53,377 nt of DNA from the IMG/VR virus record IMGVR_UViG_3300023296_001269, positions 1 to 53,377 of that record. One strand, given 5' to 3'. This document shows, piece after piece, positions 1 through 6,580 of the stretch (positions are counted from its first letter, which is position 1; the number at the start of each line of letters is the position of its first letter). This DNA comes from a virus. Made by a program: the position numbers and the translations under genes. A model generated the notes under the pieces. That model had not been told where the DNA came from. It made no database searches and was given only the letters and a program-made list of their open reading frames with translations.

Positions 1-283
1 CTTTTGTGGGCTTTTTGCGGGCTTCTTGCGGACAATGTTTTTTGAAATCAGCTATTTGCCTCTTTATTTCAATTAAACATTTTTCTTCATTAGCCCACTC
101 TTTTGCCCGTTGCCTTGCCCCGCTCCACCATTCCAGCGTCTTTAATTTGGTAGGCCAGACATTAACAAGGATTTTCTTTTGGTATTTTACTTGCCAATGC
201 CATTTACTCGGCTGCGCCACCGTACAGCCTGTTCCCTCAATCTCTTTCACCAAGCGGTCGTGGGAGAGCCTTGTTTTATCCAT
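1..283 (-). CDS. Hypothetical basic protein, C-terminus cut by window edge
   Basis: An ATG at 283 opens a frame that stays open to base 1, giving 94 residues here. The start begins MDKTRLSHDRLVKEIEG and overlaps the ligase stop by 8 nt (ATGGATAA), which suggests translational coupling with the ligase upstream. The visible part is rich in Lys, Arg and Trp (paired W around residues 28-30 and 52-53), with a helical KEWANEEKCLIEIKRQI stretch. No family recognised. Reading on the plus strand over this segment is a shadow frame. Confidence 0.6.
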   Translation of the reverse strand, partial: MDKTRLSHDRLVKEIEGTGCTVAQPSKWHWQVKYQKKILVNVWPTKLKTLEWWSGARQRAKEWANEEKCLIEIKRQIADFKKHCPQEARKKPTK

Positions 284-1400
284 CGGCTATTTCTTTCGCT
301 ACAGGTAAGAAGGGTACCGGGGCGTCTGTATTTGTAAACATTTGGTATTTCACCGTCATCCGTTTACCGAGGTAGCTATCCCGATTTTCCCAGAACGCTT
401 TCTTTTCTTCATGGCTGCCGGGGGCTGTCACATCGAACGGGTTGCCGTCTTCAGTGGCACATTGAAAGATAGCCATACCTGTATACGAACTGCGGCCTTC
501 CTTGCAGCCTATAATTACAAACTCCCCGTCAAAGAATGTTTTCATCTTTAACAGATTGGCGGATCGCTTTCCGGGGCGGTACCCCGCGCGGCCGTGTCGC
601 AGCATGGCCCCCTCATAATCATGTTCCAGACAATGGGCCTGGAACTGCGCCGCTTCATCCACACTTCCGATGGGTTGTGTGCGAGATAAGTGTACGTGGG
701 AAAGGGACAGCCCGTCCAAAGTCTCGACTAAGAGATTGTTTCTATCTTTGAACGAGAGTTTCGGGTTGCTGATGTCGTATAATATGTAACACAGCTCTTC
801 TGATCTCGGGCGTTTCTTTTTAATGAGAGAACTGATTACATTCAGTGATTCCCCGTGTACGTACAATTCCCCGTCTAATATGGTACCTGGTTCCATTACG
901 GGGTGGAGTTGGTCAATCAGGTGGGGGCAGGTCTCAATAGGTTTGCCCTCTCGGCTGACCAATGTGATATTCATTGCGTCATCACACATCACCAGGCATC
1001 GATGCCCGTCGAATTTAGGTTGCACATGCAGGTGCTCTTTATCTTCCCAGTTAATTTTACTTGCGTGGTCATCATAAACATGCGCAAGCATGGGTGCCGC
1101 AACAATCTTTAATTCAGATTCCCGTATGGTCTCTCCATAATGCTTGCGGTCTTTTCGTTTTGCCCACGCCGCTTCCGCTTCTTTAATCGCTTGTTGTTGC
1201 GGAGTGGTTTCATTTTTCTTTCCTGTATTCTTCCCTGCAGTGATCTGGTCACGGTTCTCTTGCTTTTTTCCGTTTTCCCGCCCGTAGGTGGTAACGATGG
1301 TAGCGGTGCCATCGTCTTCTGGCTCTACACGGACTTCCCAGGTTTGCACACCGCCGTCTGCGGCACGTTTAAATAATACAGGTAAATCAATCAGTGTCAT
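276..1400 (-). CDS. ATP-dependent DNA ligase with WGR-like N-terminal domain
   Basis: This is a 374-residue nucleotidyltransferase that would seal nicks during phage replication or repair. Seen: motif I as KFDGHR with the adenylated lysine at K129, motif III LDGELYV (about 175-181), motif IV YEGAMLR (262-268) and motif V LLKMKTF (283-289). Residues 8-90 (FKRAADGGVQTWEVRV ... VTTYGREN) resemble a WGR domain followed by a charged linker and helix, as known in other phage ligases; that part is inference from pattern. The C-terminal OB-type region is short. A Shine-Dalgarno AGAGGCG precedes the ATG. The upstream gene stops 1 nt before, so it is part of the minus-strand operon. Confidence 0.9.
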   Translation of the reverse strand: MTLIDLPVLFKRAADGGVQTWEVRVEPEDDGTATIVTTYGRENGKKQENRDQITAGKNTGKKNETTPQQQAIKEAEAAWAKRKDRKHYGETIRESELKIVAAPMLAHVYDDHASKINWEDKEHLHVQPKFDGHRCLVMCDDAMNITLVSREGKPIETCPHLIDQLHPVMEPGTILDGELYVHGESLNVISSLIKKKRPRSEELCYILYDISNPKLSFKDRNNLLVETLDGLSLSHVHLSRTQPIGSVDEAAQFQAHCLEHDYEGAMLRHGRAGYRPGKRSANLLKMKTFFDGEFVIIGCKEGRSSYTGMAIFQCATEDGNPFDVTAPGSHEEKKAFWENRDSYLGKRMTVKYQMFTNTDAPVPFLPVAKEIADG

Positions 1401-1401
1401 A

Positions 1402-1863
1402 TTATTTCGCCTCTAACCAATGCCCATTGTTAAATTCAAACCCAGCTGCGAGACGCGATTGCTCGCGTAGCTGGATTATACGTCTGCGGAATATATTTTC
1501 ATCTTCATAATATTCTGGGGAATGCGGGTGCCTTGTTAAGTATTCTATTTTAAACACTCTTTCTTTACCCGCAGGTATTTTCTTTTTAGGCTGTTGCGGT
1601 ACAGCGTTCCGAGTTATGTTGCCCGCCGCGTCGAATGTGTCCCCAGGGTACAGCGCTTTAGTTTTAGCTGTGGTGTGCTTTGGAACGCAGGGACAGGTAT
1701 GTCGCCAGGCTATTTTCTGGGCCGTCGCTGCGTATTTATAAAACTTTACACACTCTTTCGTATTACCTAAATGAGCGTGTTCCCGGTATCGTTTATCTTG
1801 ACAATACCGTCTTCCGCACACATCACAAACAACAAACCAGCGGGCTCCGTCATTCTTTGTCAT
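1402..1863 (-). CDS. Hypothetical Cys/His-rich protein, possible zinc-binding
   Basis: Using the ATG at 1863 gives 153 residues. I prefer this to the GTG at 1869 because the GGGGGG Shine-Dalgarno is correctly spaced only from the ATG. Residues 10-40 contain CDVCGRRYC followed by HAHL and C, a C-x2-C ... H-x-H pattern that could bind zinc, and HTCPCVPKH adds a second cluster near residue 55. The rest is basic, with KKKIPAGKE and a helical, charged C-terminus. It overlaps the end of the upstream gene by 14 nt. Function unknown; a nucleic-acid-binding accessory is a guess from position next to the ligase. Confidence 0.65.
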   Translation of the reverse strand: MTKNDGARWFVVCDVCGRRYCQDKRYREHAHLGNTKECVKFYKYAATAQKIAWRHTCPCVPKHTTAKTKALYPGDTFDAAGNITRNAVPQQPKKKIPAGKERVFKIEYLTRHPHSPEYYEDENIFRRRIIQLREQSRLAAGFEFNNGHWLEAK

Positions 1864-2197
1864 CAGCACCCCCCAAATATATTATGCTACCGTAAGGCCC
1901 ACGTTTTGCATACGGGGCATCGTTTTGAAGCGCCTGCCCCAGTGTTCTGAAATAGTAATGGTTCTGGTACCGACCGTTAATTAGGTCTGCTCGTCCCCAG
2001 TTCCAGCCGCATTTCCAGACGCCAACGGCCGCTTGTTTAAACTTACATAACCCAAAGCCGCGCGCGTCATCTAACTCGCATGTAAAACCGCATCGCTCAG
2101 CAAAATCATTTTCTTCCGCAATGCCTTGTAATTTTTTCGCACATTCTTCTTTTGCCATGTTTGTAAATAATGGCGACACTATTGTTCTCCAGCTCAT
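1850..2197 (-). CDS. Hypothetical 115-residue protein
   Basis: ATG at 2197 has AAGGAT upstream at good spacing; an internal ATG at 2158 is a weaker alternative. Four cysteines (C19, C36, C40, C51) are scattered and do not form an obvious metal site. The middle is rich in Trp and Gly (VGVWKCGWNWGRADL), followed by an aromatic YQNHYYFRTLGQAL stretch. The compact small-domain composition looks like a genuine protein, but no family is recognised. It is followed at once by the Cys/His-rich gene. Confidence 0.6.
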   Translation of the reverse strand: MSWRTIVSPLFTNMAKEECAKKLQGIAEENDFAERCGFTCELDDARGFGLCKFKQAAVGVWKCGWNWGRADLINGRYQNHYYFRTLGQALQNDAPYAKRGPYGSIIYLGGADDKE

Positions 2198-2240
2198 TCG
2201 TTATCCTTAATCTTAGAAGCTACAGCTGCGTTTCTTGTTT

Positions 2241-2468
2241 TTACGGGTTAGGCTTTGTTTGCACGGGACAGTCACAGCTAAATTCCGCGACAAAAACGCT
2301 CCGGCGAGGAACCAGCAACGCTACGAGGATAGCAACGACCCACCCCCGGAGAGGGTTTCCTGTTGCATAGAGTGCGTAACTATTCCATACTATGCCACAA
2401 ATAAACAACTTGTCACGGGTGTCACAGGCAAGCCACGCTTCCTGTGCTTTCTTTATGAAAGTAGTCAT
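2241..2468 (-). CDS. Small membrane protein
   Basis: ATG at 2468 (MTTFIKKAQEAW) preceded by AAAGGAAA gives 75 residues; a longer in-frame start at 2516 would run into the cupin gene on the other strand and lacks support. Residues 22-50 contain a hydrophobic segment (LFICGIVWNSYALYATGN then WVVAILVALLVP), which predicts one or two membrane spans, followed by a Cys-containing polar tail. Its start codon lies 1 nt from the divergent cupin ATG (CATTATG). Function unknown. Confidence 0.55.
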   Translation of the reverse strand: MTTFIKKAQEAWLACDTRDKLFICGIVWNSYALYATGNPLRGWVVAILVALLVPRRSVFVAEFSCDCPVQTKPNP

Positions 2469-2469
2469 T

Positions 2470-2859
2470 ATGGTGTTTCCTTTAAAAGTCAATAAAGTGT
2501 GGGGGCATGAAATCATTTTCGCAAATGATCCAGAAAAAGGATACTGCGGAAAAATGCTTTATATCGAAAATAATTTCTGTACCAGCATGCATATGCATCC
2601 CATCAAAGATGAGGTGTTTTACATCACTACCGGTGGTATGTATGTAGAGACCGCGGGCACAGATCCTGAAGGCCCTGGGGACATTGAAAAAGTGTTATTG
2701 TTGCCAAAGGATAGATTCCACATCCCTACGGGTACTTGGCATCGAATCTCTGCAACGAGCCAGGGTGGCCGGTACTCCTCGTTAGTCGAGGTATCCACTT
2801 ATCATGATGATGCTGATGTACTACGGGCAGAAGCAAGCGGGCGTGTTAATCCATTATGA
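2470..2859 (+). CDS. Cupin-fold protein, sugar-phosphate isomerase-like
   Basis: The 129-residue product carries a single cupin barrel: KVWGHE near the start, YCGKMLYI, then CTSMHMHPIKDEVFYIT, the classic metal-binding H-x-H ... E arrangement, and later HIPTGTWHRISA with the second-motif histidine. Small WGHE/YCGK cupins related to mannose-6-phosphate isomerase C-termini occur in large phages and are thought to act in sugar metabolism or glycan work; no substrate can be read here. An in-frame ATG at 2455 is an alternative start. It sits alone on the plus strand, abuts the start of a minus-strand gene, and overlaps another minus gene by 14 nt at its 3' end. Confidence 0.8.
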   Translation: MVFPLKVNKVWGHEIIFANDPEKGYCGKMLYIENNFCTSMHMHPIKDEVFYITTGGMYVETAGTDPEGPGDIEKVLLLPKDRFHIPTGTWHRISATSQGGRYSSLVEVSTYHDDADVLRAEASGRVNPL

Positions 2860-3424
2860 CGGTATCCGCCTCTGCAGGCGGTTCCCATGTATCTGCTTCT
2901 TGGTTAATACCTTCCAGCACGTATAGATCTTCCCAGCATGCGCGGCAGGCGCAGCATTTAACATCTTGTTTTGCCCGCCCCGGGGACGGCTCCCGTAATT
3001 GCATCGTTCCTGTGAATAGGTCGTCTGACCCACAGAAGGGACATAGCACTCCACCTATAGTATTATACATATTCGCATTTGCAGAAGTAAGCGTGCCAAT
3101 TGTGACTCGCTTTATGCATAACGTATACCGGTAATCCTGCCAGTGCAGCTCGTAGTCCCGCTCCAGTGATCGCCCTACATCTTCAATGCGATCCACAACT
3201 CGTCCGTGTGTGGATTTTAACAGGGCTTGCACCATACCGTGTGGGCGGTTCAATACCGCCAATTCGATAGTGAAGCCAGAGGGGTATTCCACGATGAATG
3301 GGCCAGTAAGCACCATATTAAATGTGGGGTCTTCGTCCGTGCCGCTGCATTCATGCGTATTAACGAGAAGGGCGGGGTGCAGCTCCTGTGCTGAGAGGCG
3401 AAGGGTTTCCGAATAATGGGGCAT
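2846..3424 (-). CDS. Hypothetical protein with C-terminal zinc ribbon
   Basis: This 192-residue protein has an N-terminal domain that looks mostly beta-stranded (GPFIVEYPSGFTIELAVL; YRYTLCIKRVTIGTL) and a C-terminal four-cysteine module: CPFCGSDD ... CCACRACW, spaced like a zinc ribbon (about residues 129-165). The ATG at 3424 has ACAGGAAAA upstream. Its 5' end overlaps the lipoprotein gene by 65 nt in another frame and its 3' end overlaps the convergent cupin gene by 14 nt. Possibly a nucleic-acid or protein-binding regulator; no family is assigned. Confidence 0.65.
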   Translation of the reverse strand: MPHYSETLRLSAQELHPALLVNTHECSGTDEDPTFNMVLTGPFIVEYPSGFTIELAVLNRPHGMVQALLKSTHGRVVDRIEDVGRSLERDYELHWQDYRYTLCIKRVTIGTLTSANANMYNTIGGVLCPFCGSDDLFTGTMQLREPSPGRAKQDVKCCACRACWEDLYVLEGINQEADTWEPPAEADTVIMD

Positions 3425-3611
3425 CTGGTTTTCCTGTCCATTCTATCCCGTATTCCAATCGTGTCTTCGCGTCGGCAATAGCGGGTTGCTTTGCATTTGT
3501 CCAAAGCTGTTGTTCGTAAAATAAAGTAACGTGCGTAGTATAGCGGTCGACAGAGCAGCCGGCCGCGGTAGATAGATACCAACAAAGAAATATTGCGGTT
3601 ATTTTTTTCAT
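3360..3611 (-). CDS. Small lipoprotein, possible outer-membrane spanin-type
   Basis: ATG at 3611 (MKKITAIFLCWYLSTAAGC) follows AAGGAAT. The 83-residue product has a basic start, a hydrophobic core and a lipobox ending AAGC, so it is probably lipidated at the cysteine after signal peptidase II cleavage. The mature part is about 64 residues and Pro-rich at its end (PDAPLFGNPSPLSTG), similar in size to phage o-spanins, but no partner i-spanin was found beside it, so that reading is weak. The last 65 nt overlap the following gene in another frame. A longer start at 3674 would overlap the upstream gene and hide the signal peptide. Confidence 0.65.
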   Translation of the reverse strand: MKKITAIFLCWYLSTAAGCSVDRYTTHVTLFYEQQLWTNAKQPAIADAKTRLEYGIEWTGKPDAPLFGNPSPLSTGAAPRPSR

Positions 3612-3612
3612 G

Positions 3613-4467
3613 TTATTCCTTATACTCTTTCCAGTTACCGATCTCCATATTGCTCGCGTACTGGCGTTTTGCATTTATTAGTTTCGCGTCAGGGTATACA
3701 GGCTTATTAATAATGTCCCAGCCGGCTTCTTCCATTTGATATGCCACATCCATGGCAGCATCGGCTTCAGCTTCTGCTATATCTTCTGTGGCGTCCCCGA
3801 TTAGTTCTATAGGTATGCCCCAGGATTCGTACATATCCCAGCCTGGAATGTGTACGCGACAGCTGACGGTGGCAATCTCAATTCCGGAATAATAGCGAAG
3901 TATCGTCTTAATATACGCCGCGTCTTCTTGGGCGAGCATCTCTGCGGCCACCTGTTTAGTAACACCCGTTTTTCGGTATTTTTGAAATCGTTGTTCCCTG
4001 GTCGTGCCGTGGTAGCTGCAATCATCTATTTCAATCATCCTGGGATCATGCCGGGAAAAGACAGGATCTTGCAGTACGTTATTTGCCATGTCGTAGTTCA
4101 TTTCTTCCGGGACAGGGAACAGATTATGCACAAAAGAGCCATATTCGTTCCAAGGATACACGGCGAGCGAGTCTTTTCCCCACTCTGTATTGCAGCATGT
4201 ATCTACCAGGGCGGCAACATCAACAATGGCGGGTATTGATCTATGCATTTTTTCTGTAAATTGCCCGTACCCTGGGATACCGTCGATGCTCTCCAGGTCT
4301 TCGTGCTCGTCTGTAATAATTATGTATTTACCTTCCCGCCACTTTTTTGTCACCATCTGCCCCATCGCAGTGGCTCGCGTCCGTGTTTCTTCATACTTCT
4401 CTACTGGGGGCGCTTTTAAATCATCGTCGGTTAAACATATTTCTCGATACTGTGGTGTCTGGAACAT
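3613..4467 (-). CDS. Hypothetical 284-residue acidic protein
   Basis: ATG at 4467 with CCGGAG upstream, 3 nt after the RNase H-like gene stop. The protein is acidic, with no membrane segment or signal. Recognisable pieces are only local: KWREGKYIIITDEHEDLESI (about 42-61), a basic turn THDP-like region, and a helical acidic run (TEDIAEAEADAAMDVAYQME, about 230-250). A cysteine pair (TCCNTE) occurs in the middle. I do not recognise the family and assign no function. It lies in the run of small early-type genes leading to the ligase. Confidence 0.65.
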   Translation of the reverse strand: MFQTPQYREICLTDDDLKAPPVEKYEETRTRATAMGQMVTKKWREGKYIIITDEHEDLESIDGIPGYGQFTEKMHRSIPAIVDVAALVDTCCNTEWGKDSLAVYPWNEYGSFVHNLFPVPEEMNYDMANNVLQDPVFSRHDPRMIEIDDCSYHGTTREQRFQKYRKTGVTKQVAAEMLAQEDAAYIKTILRYYSGIEIATVSCRVHIPGWDMYESWGIPIELIGDATEDIAEAEADAAMDVAYQMEEAGWDIINKPVYPDAKLINAKRQYASNMEIGNWKEYKE

Positions 4468-4470
4468 GCT

Positions 4471-5160
4471 TTATTGCTCCGGGTTAATCAGATACGGGTC
4501 CAGGCGTTGATTAGTATCTGGATTATAAAATACCAGATTATCGATCGCCGCGGCGGCTCTAGCTGCGTGGCCGACCCCCATAACATATGCAGGGTCTGCT
4601 GCGTTCATCACCTCTCTTCTTGATAAGCCCGCCATCAGATCAGCGGCCCAGTTCAACTCAGTGGTTTGCCGCGGTGCCCAGTGAAATTCAAAACGGTAAC
4701 CGATCCGGGCGAGCTCTCGCATTGGGGCCCAAATCGCTAATTGTTTTCGGGGTAACCGCCCTACGGGGCTTGTCGCTTTATTCCCCCATGACGCGATGAC
4801 TTGCGAATCCGTTAATACATGCACGCGTAAGAACTGCAGGTTTTCCAGCATTTCTTTTCCGAACATGGCGTCATACCATGTAATCGCCTGCACGTATGGC
4901 ATTGATTCTGCAAAGTTTACAGAACCACAATCCATACCTCCGTAAAAGAACCGCCTGCGTTGATGGCGATTTTCAATGAGTGTGGCTGCCCAGCCGCAGG
5001 CATGATTTCTTCCACTGCCGGAGCCGTCCCCTACCAATAGCAAGTCGTAAGCGGGGTGGCCCATTTTTTCAAGCACCTGGGCGAGCAGTTGTCTTTCTGA
5101 GTCGCGTATTTCAGTCTCCATTGCTGACGTGTAGCCCGTCTCGTTTTCTTTCTGCTGCAT
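4471..5160 (-). CDS. RNase H-like nuclease
   Basis: A 229-residue protein with the RNase H fold signature: first beta strand LLLVGDGSGSG (catalytic D about residue 44), AESMPYVQAITW on the helix carrying the conserved Glu, a third-strand acidic residue in RVHVLTDSQVIASW, and a final ELNWAADLMA Asp. These four acidic positions are those used for two-metal cleavage of RNA in RNA:DNA hybrids. Expected role is removing primers or RNA during phage DNA replication. The ATG at 5160 has AGAGGAAG upstream and overlaps the previous gene by 50 nt; a later ATG at 5121 lacks a ribosome site. A C-terminal extension beyond about residue 185 is unassigned. Confidence 0.82.
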   Translation of the reverse strand: MQQKENETGYTSAMETEIRDSERQLLAQVLEKMGHPAYDLLLVGDGSGSGRNHACGWAATLIENRHQRRRFFYGGMDCGSVNFAESMPYVQAITWYDAMFGKEMLENLQFLRVHVLTDSQVIASWGNKATSPVGRLPRKQLAIWAPMRELARIGYRFEFHWAPRQTTELNWAADLMAGLSRREVMNAADPAYVMGVGHAARAAAAIDNLVFYNPDTNQRLDPYLINPEQ

Positions 5161-5482
5161 GGACTTCCTCTTCTAGTTGCTCTAACTGTTTTCGCCGCTC
5201 TCCCATATATTTATCTATGTTCTGCAGGCACTGCTGACTCAACTGTAATTCATAGTTGAGTGCTTTTATGGTTTGTTGTGTGAGTTTTACTATCTCCGCA
5301 GGGCTGGTTATAGGACCCGACTGCCCTTTAATAATTGCGTAAGGTAAAGCATCGCTAGTGTAGCAATAGCTGAAGACCATTGCAGCAGCTTCTAGTTCTG
5401 GTATCTCTTCCAATAATGCGTCTATCGCAGCGGACGCCTTTTCCACTAACTCTTCTGGGAACGGCTTCTTCTTATCAGTCAT
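5111..5482 (-). CDS. Hypothetical coiled-coil protein
   Basis: 123 residues. The N-terminal half has ELVEKASAAIDALLEEIPEL (helical, acidic) and the C-terminal part (about 75-118) is a probable coiled coil ending YMGERRKQLEQLEEEVHAAE. The start overlaps the membrane-protein stop (ATGACTGA). There is no signal peptide or metal motif. Function unknown; likely a small cytoplasmic partner or structural accessory. Confidence 0.6.
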   Translation of the reverse strand: MTDKKKPFPEELVEKASAAIDALLEEIPELEAAAMVFSYCYTSDALPYAIIKGQSGPITSPAEIVKLTQQTIKALNYELQLSQQCLQNIDKYMGERRKQLEQLEEEVHAAERKRDGLHVSNGD

Positions 5483-5900
5483 TAATGTAGCGGGCCTCCG
5501 ATGGAAGTAATGCGTTAATTAAATTACCCAATCGCGTTGCTGCTAAAGAATACACAGGCACCTTCAACAGAAAGATCACCCAGGGTATGGTGATAAAATG
5601 TGCCGGCACAAAAAATAGTACCAGCAATATCCAAGGAACATGATACGAAAAACAAAAGTCACAGCTCAGTAGCTCGAATAACAGTCTAGGTAAGCACTTA
5701 CTGGCTACGCGCATCATCAAAGGTGCTGGCTCACCTTGTGGATCGTCGGCGGCCTGTTCCGGGGTGCCCCTAAGATCTGGATCTTCTTCTGCTGCAACAG
5801 CAGCAAATTCTCGCCATGTTGCAAAGATAGATCCGTTAAACCAGACGTCAATAACGCCCCCGGCAGCAAGTGTCAATACAATAAAATCAAACCAGCTCAT
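5475..5900 (-). CDS. Membrane protein with CxxC between helices
   Basis: 141 residues with an N-terminal hydrophobic segment (WFDFIVLTLAAGGVIDVWF), an acidic loop of about 35 residues (EEDPDLRGTPEQAADD), and two to three further spans in the second half. LLSCDFCFSYHVPW places a CxxC at the membrane boundary, and WILLVLFFVPAHFITIPWVI is strongly hydrophobic. This resembles small phage integral membrane proteins of unknown role with a CxxC and a Trp-rich span. It is translated just after the 58-residue membrane protein (4 nt gap). Confidence 0.6.
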   Translation of the reverse strand: MSWFDFIVLTLAAGGVIDVWFNGSIFATWREFAAVAAEEDPDLRGTPEQAADDPQGEPAPLMMRVASKCLPRLLFELLSCDFCFSYHVPWILLVLFFVPAHFITIPWVIFLLKVPVYSLAATRLGNLINALLPSEARYIND

Positions 5901-5904
5901 GGTA

Positions 5905-6081
5905 CTACTTTCGTTTACCTCTAATGACTTCTGTGTCTATCGCGTTACAAAAGCGTAACACGAGAAATACCCCGACAAGCCCGAATAACATAGCCACGCT
6001 TTCTAAAAGCCAGGCGGTGCCCAGAATCGCGGGTACAGCGAACGCAGAAAATTGTACGAAAGAATTAGCGCCTGTGCGCAT
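5905..6081 (-). CDS. Small two-span membrane protein
   Basis: A 58-residue ORF with an ideal ribosome site (CAGGAG, 7 nt before ATG 6081). Translation starts MRTGANSFVQFSAFAVPAIL, continues through a second hydrophobic stretch (AMLFGLVGVFLVLRF) and ends in a basic RGKRK tail, a topology with the C-terminus inside. Size and layout would fit a holin or another small phage membrane peptide, but nothing diagnostic is present. It stops 4 nt before the next membrane-protein gene. Confidence 0.55.
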   Translation of the reverse strand: MRTGANSFVQFSAFAVPAILGTAWLLESVAMLFGLVGVFLVLRFCNAIDTEVIRGKRK

Positions 6082-6110
6082 TATCGTCTCCTGTAAATTA
6101 ATAAGCGACG

Positions 6111-6350
6111 CTAGGAAAGTTCTTCCTCACCGTGCGGCCAGGGGGTAGTGTTTCCTGCGTCTGGCGGATGGTTCCTTGCCATTTGCAAGGCATCCGGTAA
6201 TGGGTAAGGTGGCGAAATAGGTATAGTGTGAATGGGATTATGGGCGAGATCCAGACGTGGGCCCGGTAATCGGTGTGTTTGCACGTCCTCTGGAGCCCGC
6301 CGTTCTTGGTACAACTTCGCACTTTTGCTTAAACGTGGTGTGTCACCCAT
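6111..6350 (-). CDS. Hypothetical Pro/His-rich small protein
   Basis: 79 residues starting MGDTPRLSKSAKLYQERRAP, with GGGGAAA 7 nt before the ATG at 6350. It is Pro-rich and low in hydrophobic residues (NPIHTIPISPPYPLPDA), ending in an acidic EEELS, so it is probably disordered. An overlapping frame at 6098-6322 is a shadow. Function unknown. Confidence 0.45.
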   Translation of the reverse strand: MGDTPRLSKSAKLYQERRAPEDVQTHRLPGPRLDLAHNPIHTIPISPPYPLPDALQMARNHPPDAGNTTPWPHGEEELS

Positions 6351-6424
6351 GAACTATTTCCCCTGTATACCTTAAAAAATATCAGTTATACTGATAAATT
6401 ACCAACAATAATTAAACGCAGTTA

Positions 6425-6580
6425 CTATTTATCGTTAGAGGATTTATCCTCAAACGCCCACATAATAACTGCTAACGCCGCGTGTAGTAATGCTGCAGCA
6501 GCTGTTGCTACATACAGAAATATATTTATGAGCCCGTCTTCTAAAAATTGAAACTCAGGCTCTTCCGAAGGTTTTTTCAT
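6425..6580 (-). CDS. Small single-span membrane protein
   Basis: A 51-residue ORF: MKKPSEEPEFQFLEDGLINI, then an Ala-rich hydrophobic helix (FLYVATAAAALLHAALAVIM) and a charged tail. GGAG lies 4 nt before the ATG. Its start codon shares the CATG with the terminase ATG on the opposite strand (bases 6578-6581). It could be a holin-type or other small membrane peptide; only the membrane span is supported. About 75 bases on its 3' side before the next gene show nothing recognisable. Confidence 0.5.
   Translation of the reverse strand: MKKPSEEPEFQFLEDGLINIFLYVATAAAALLHAALAVIMWAFEDKSSNDK

Noticed and set aside
2241-2516. Longer start for the small membrane protein at 2516
   Set aside because: It runs over the cupin coding region and has no better ribosome site than the ATG at 2468.
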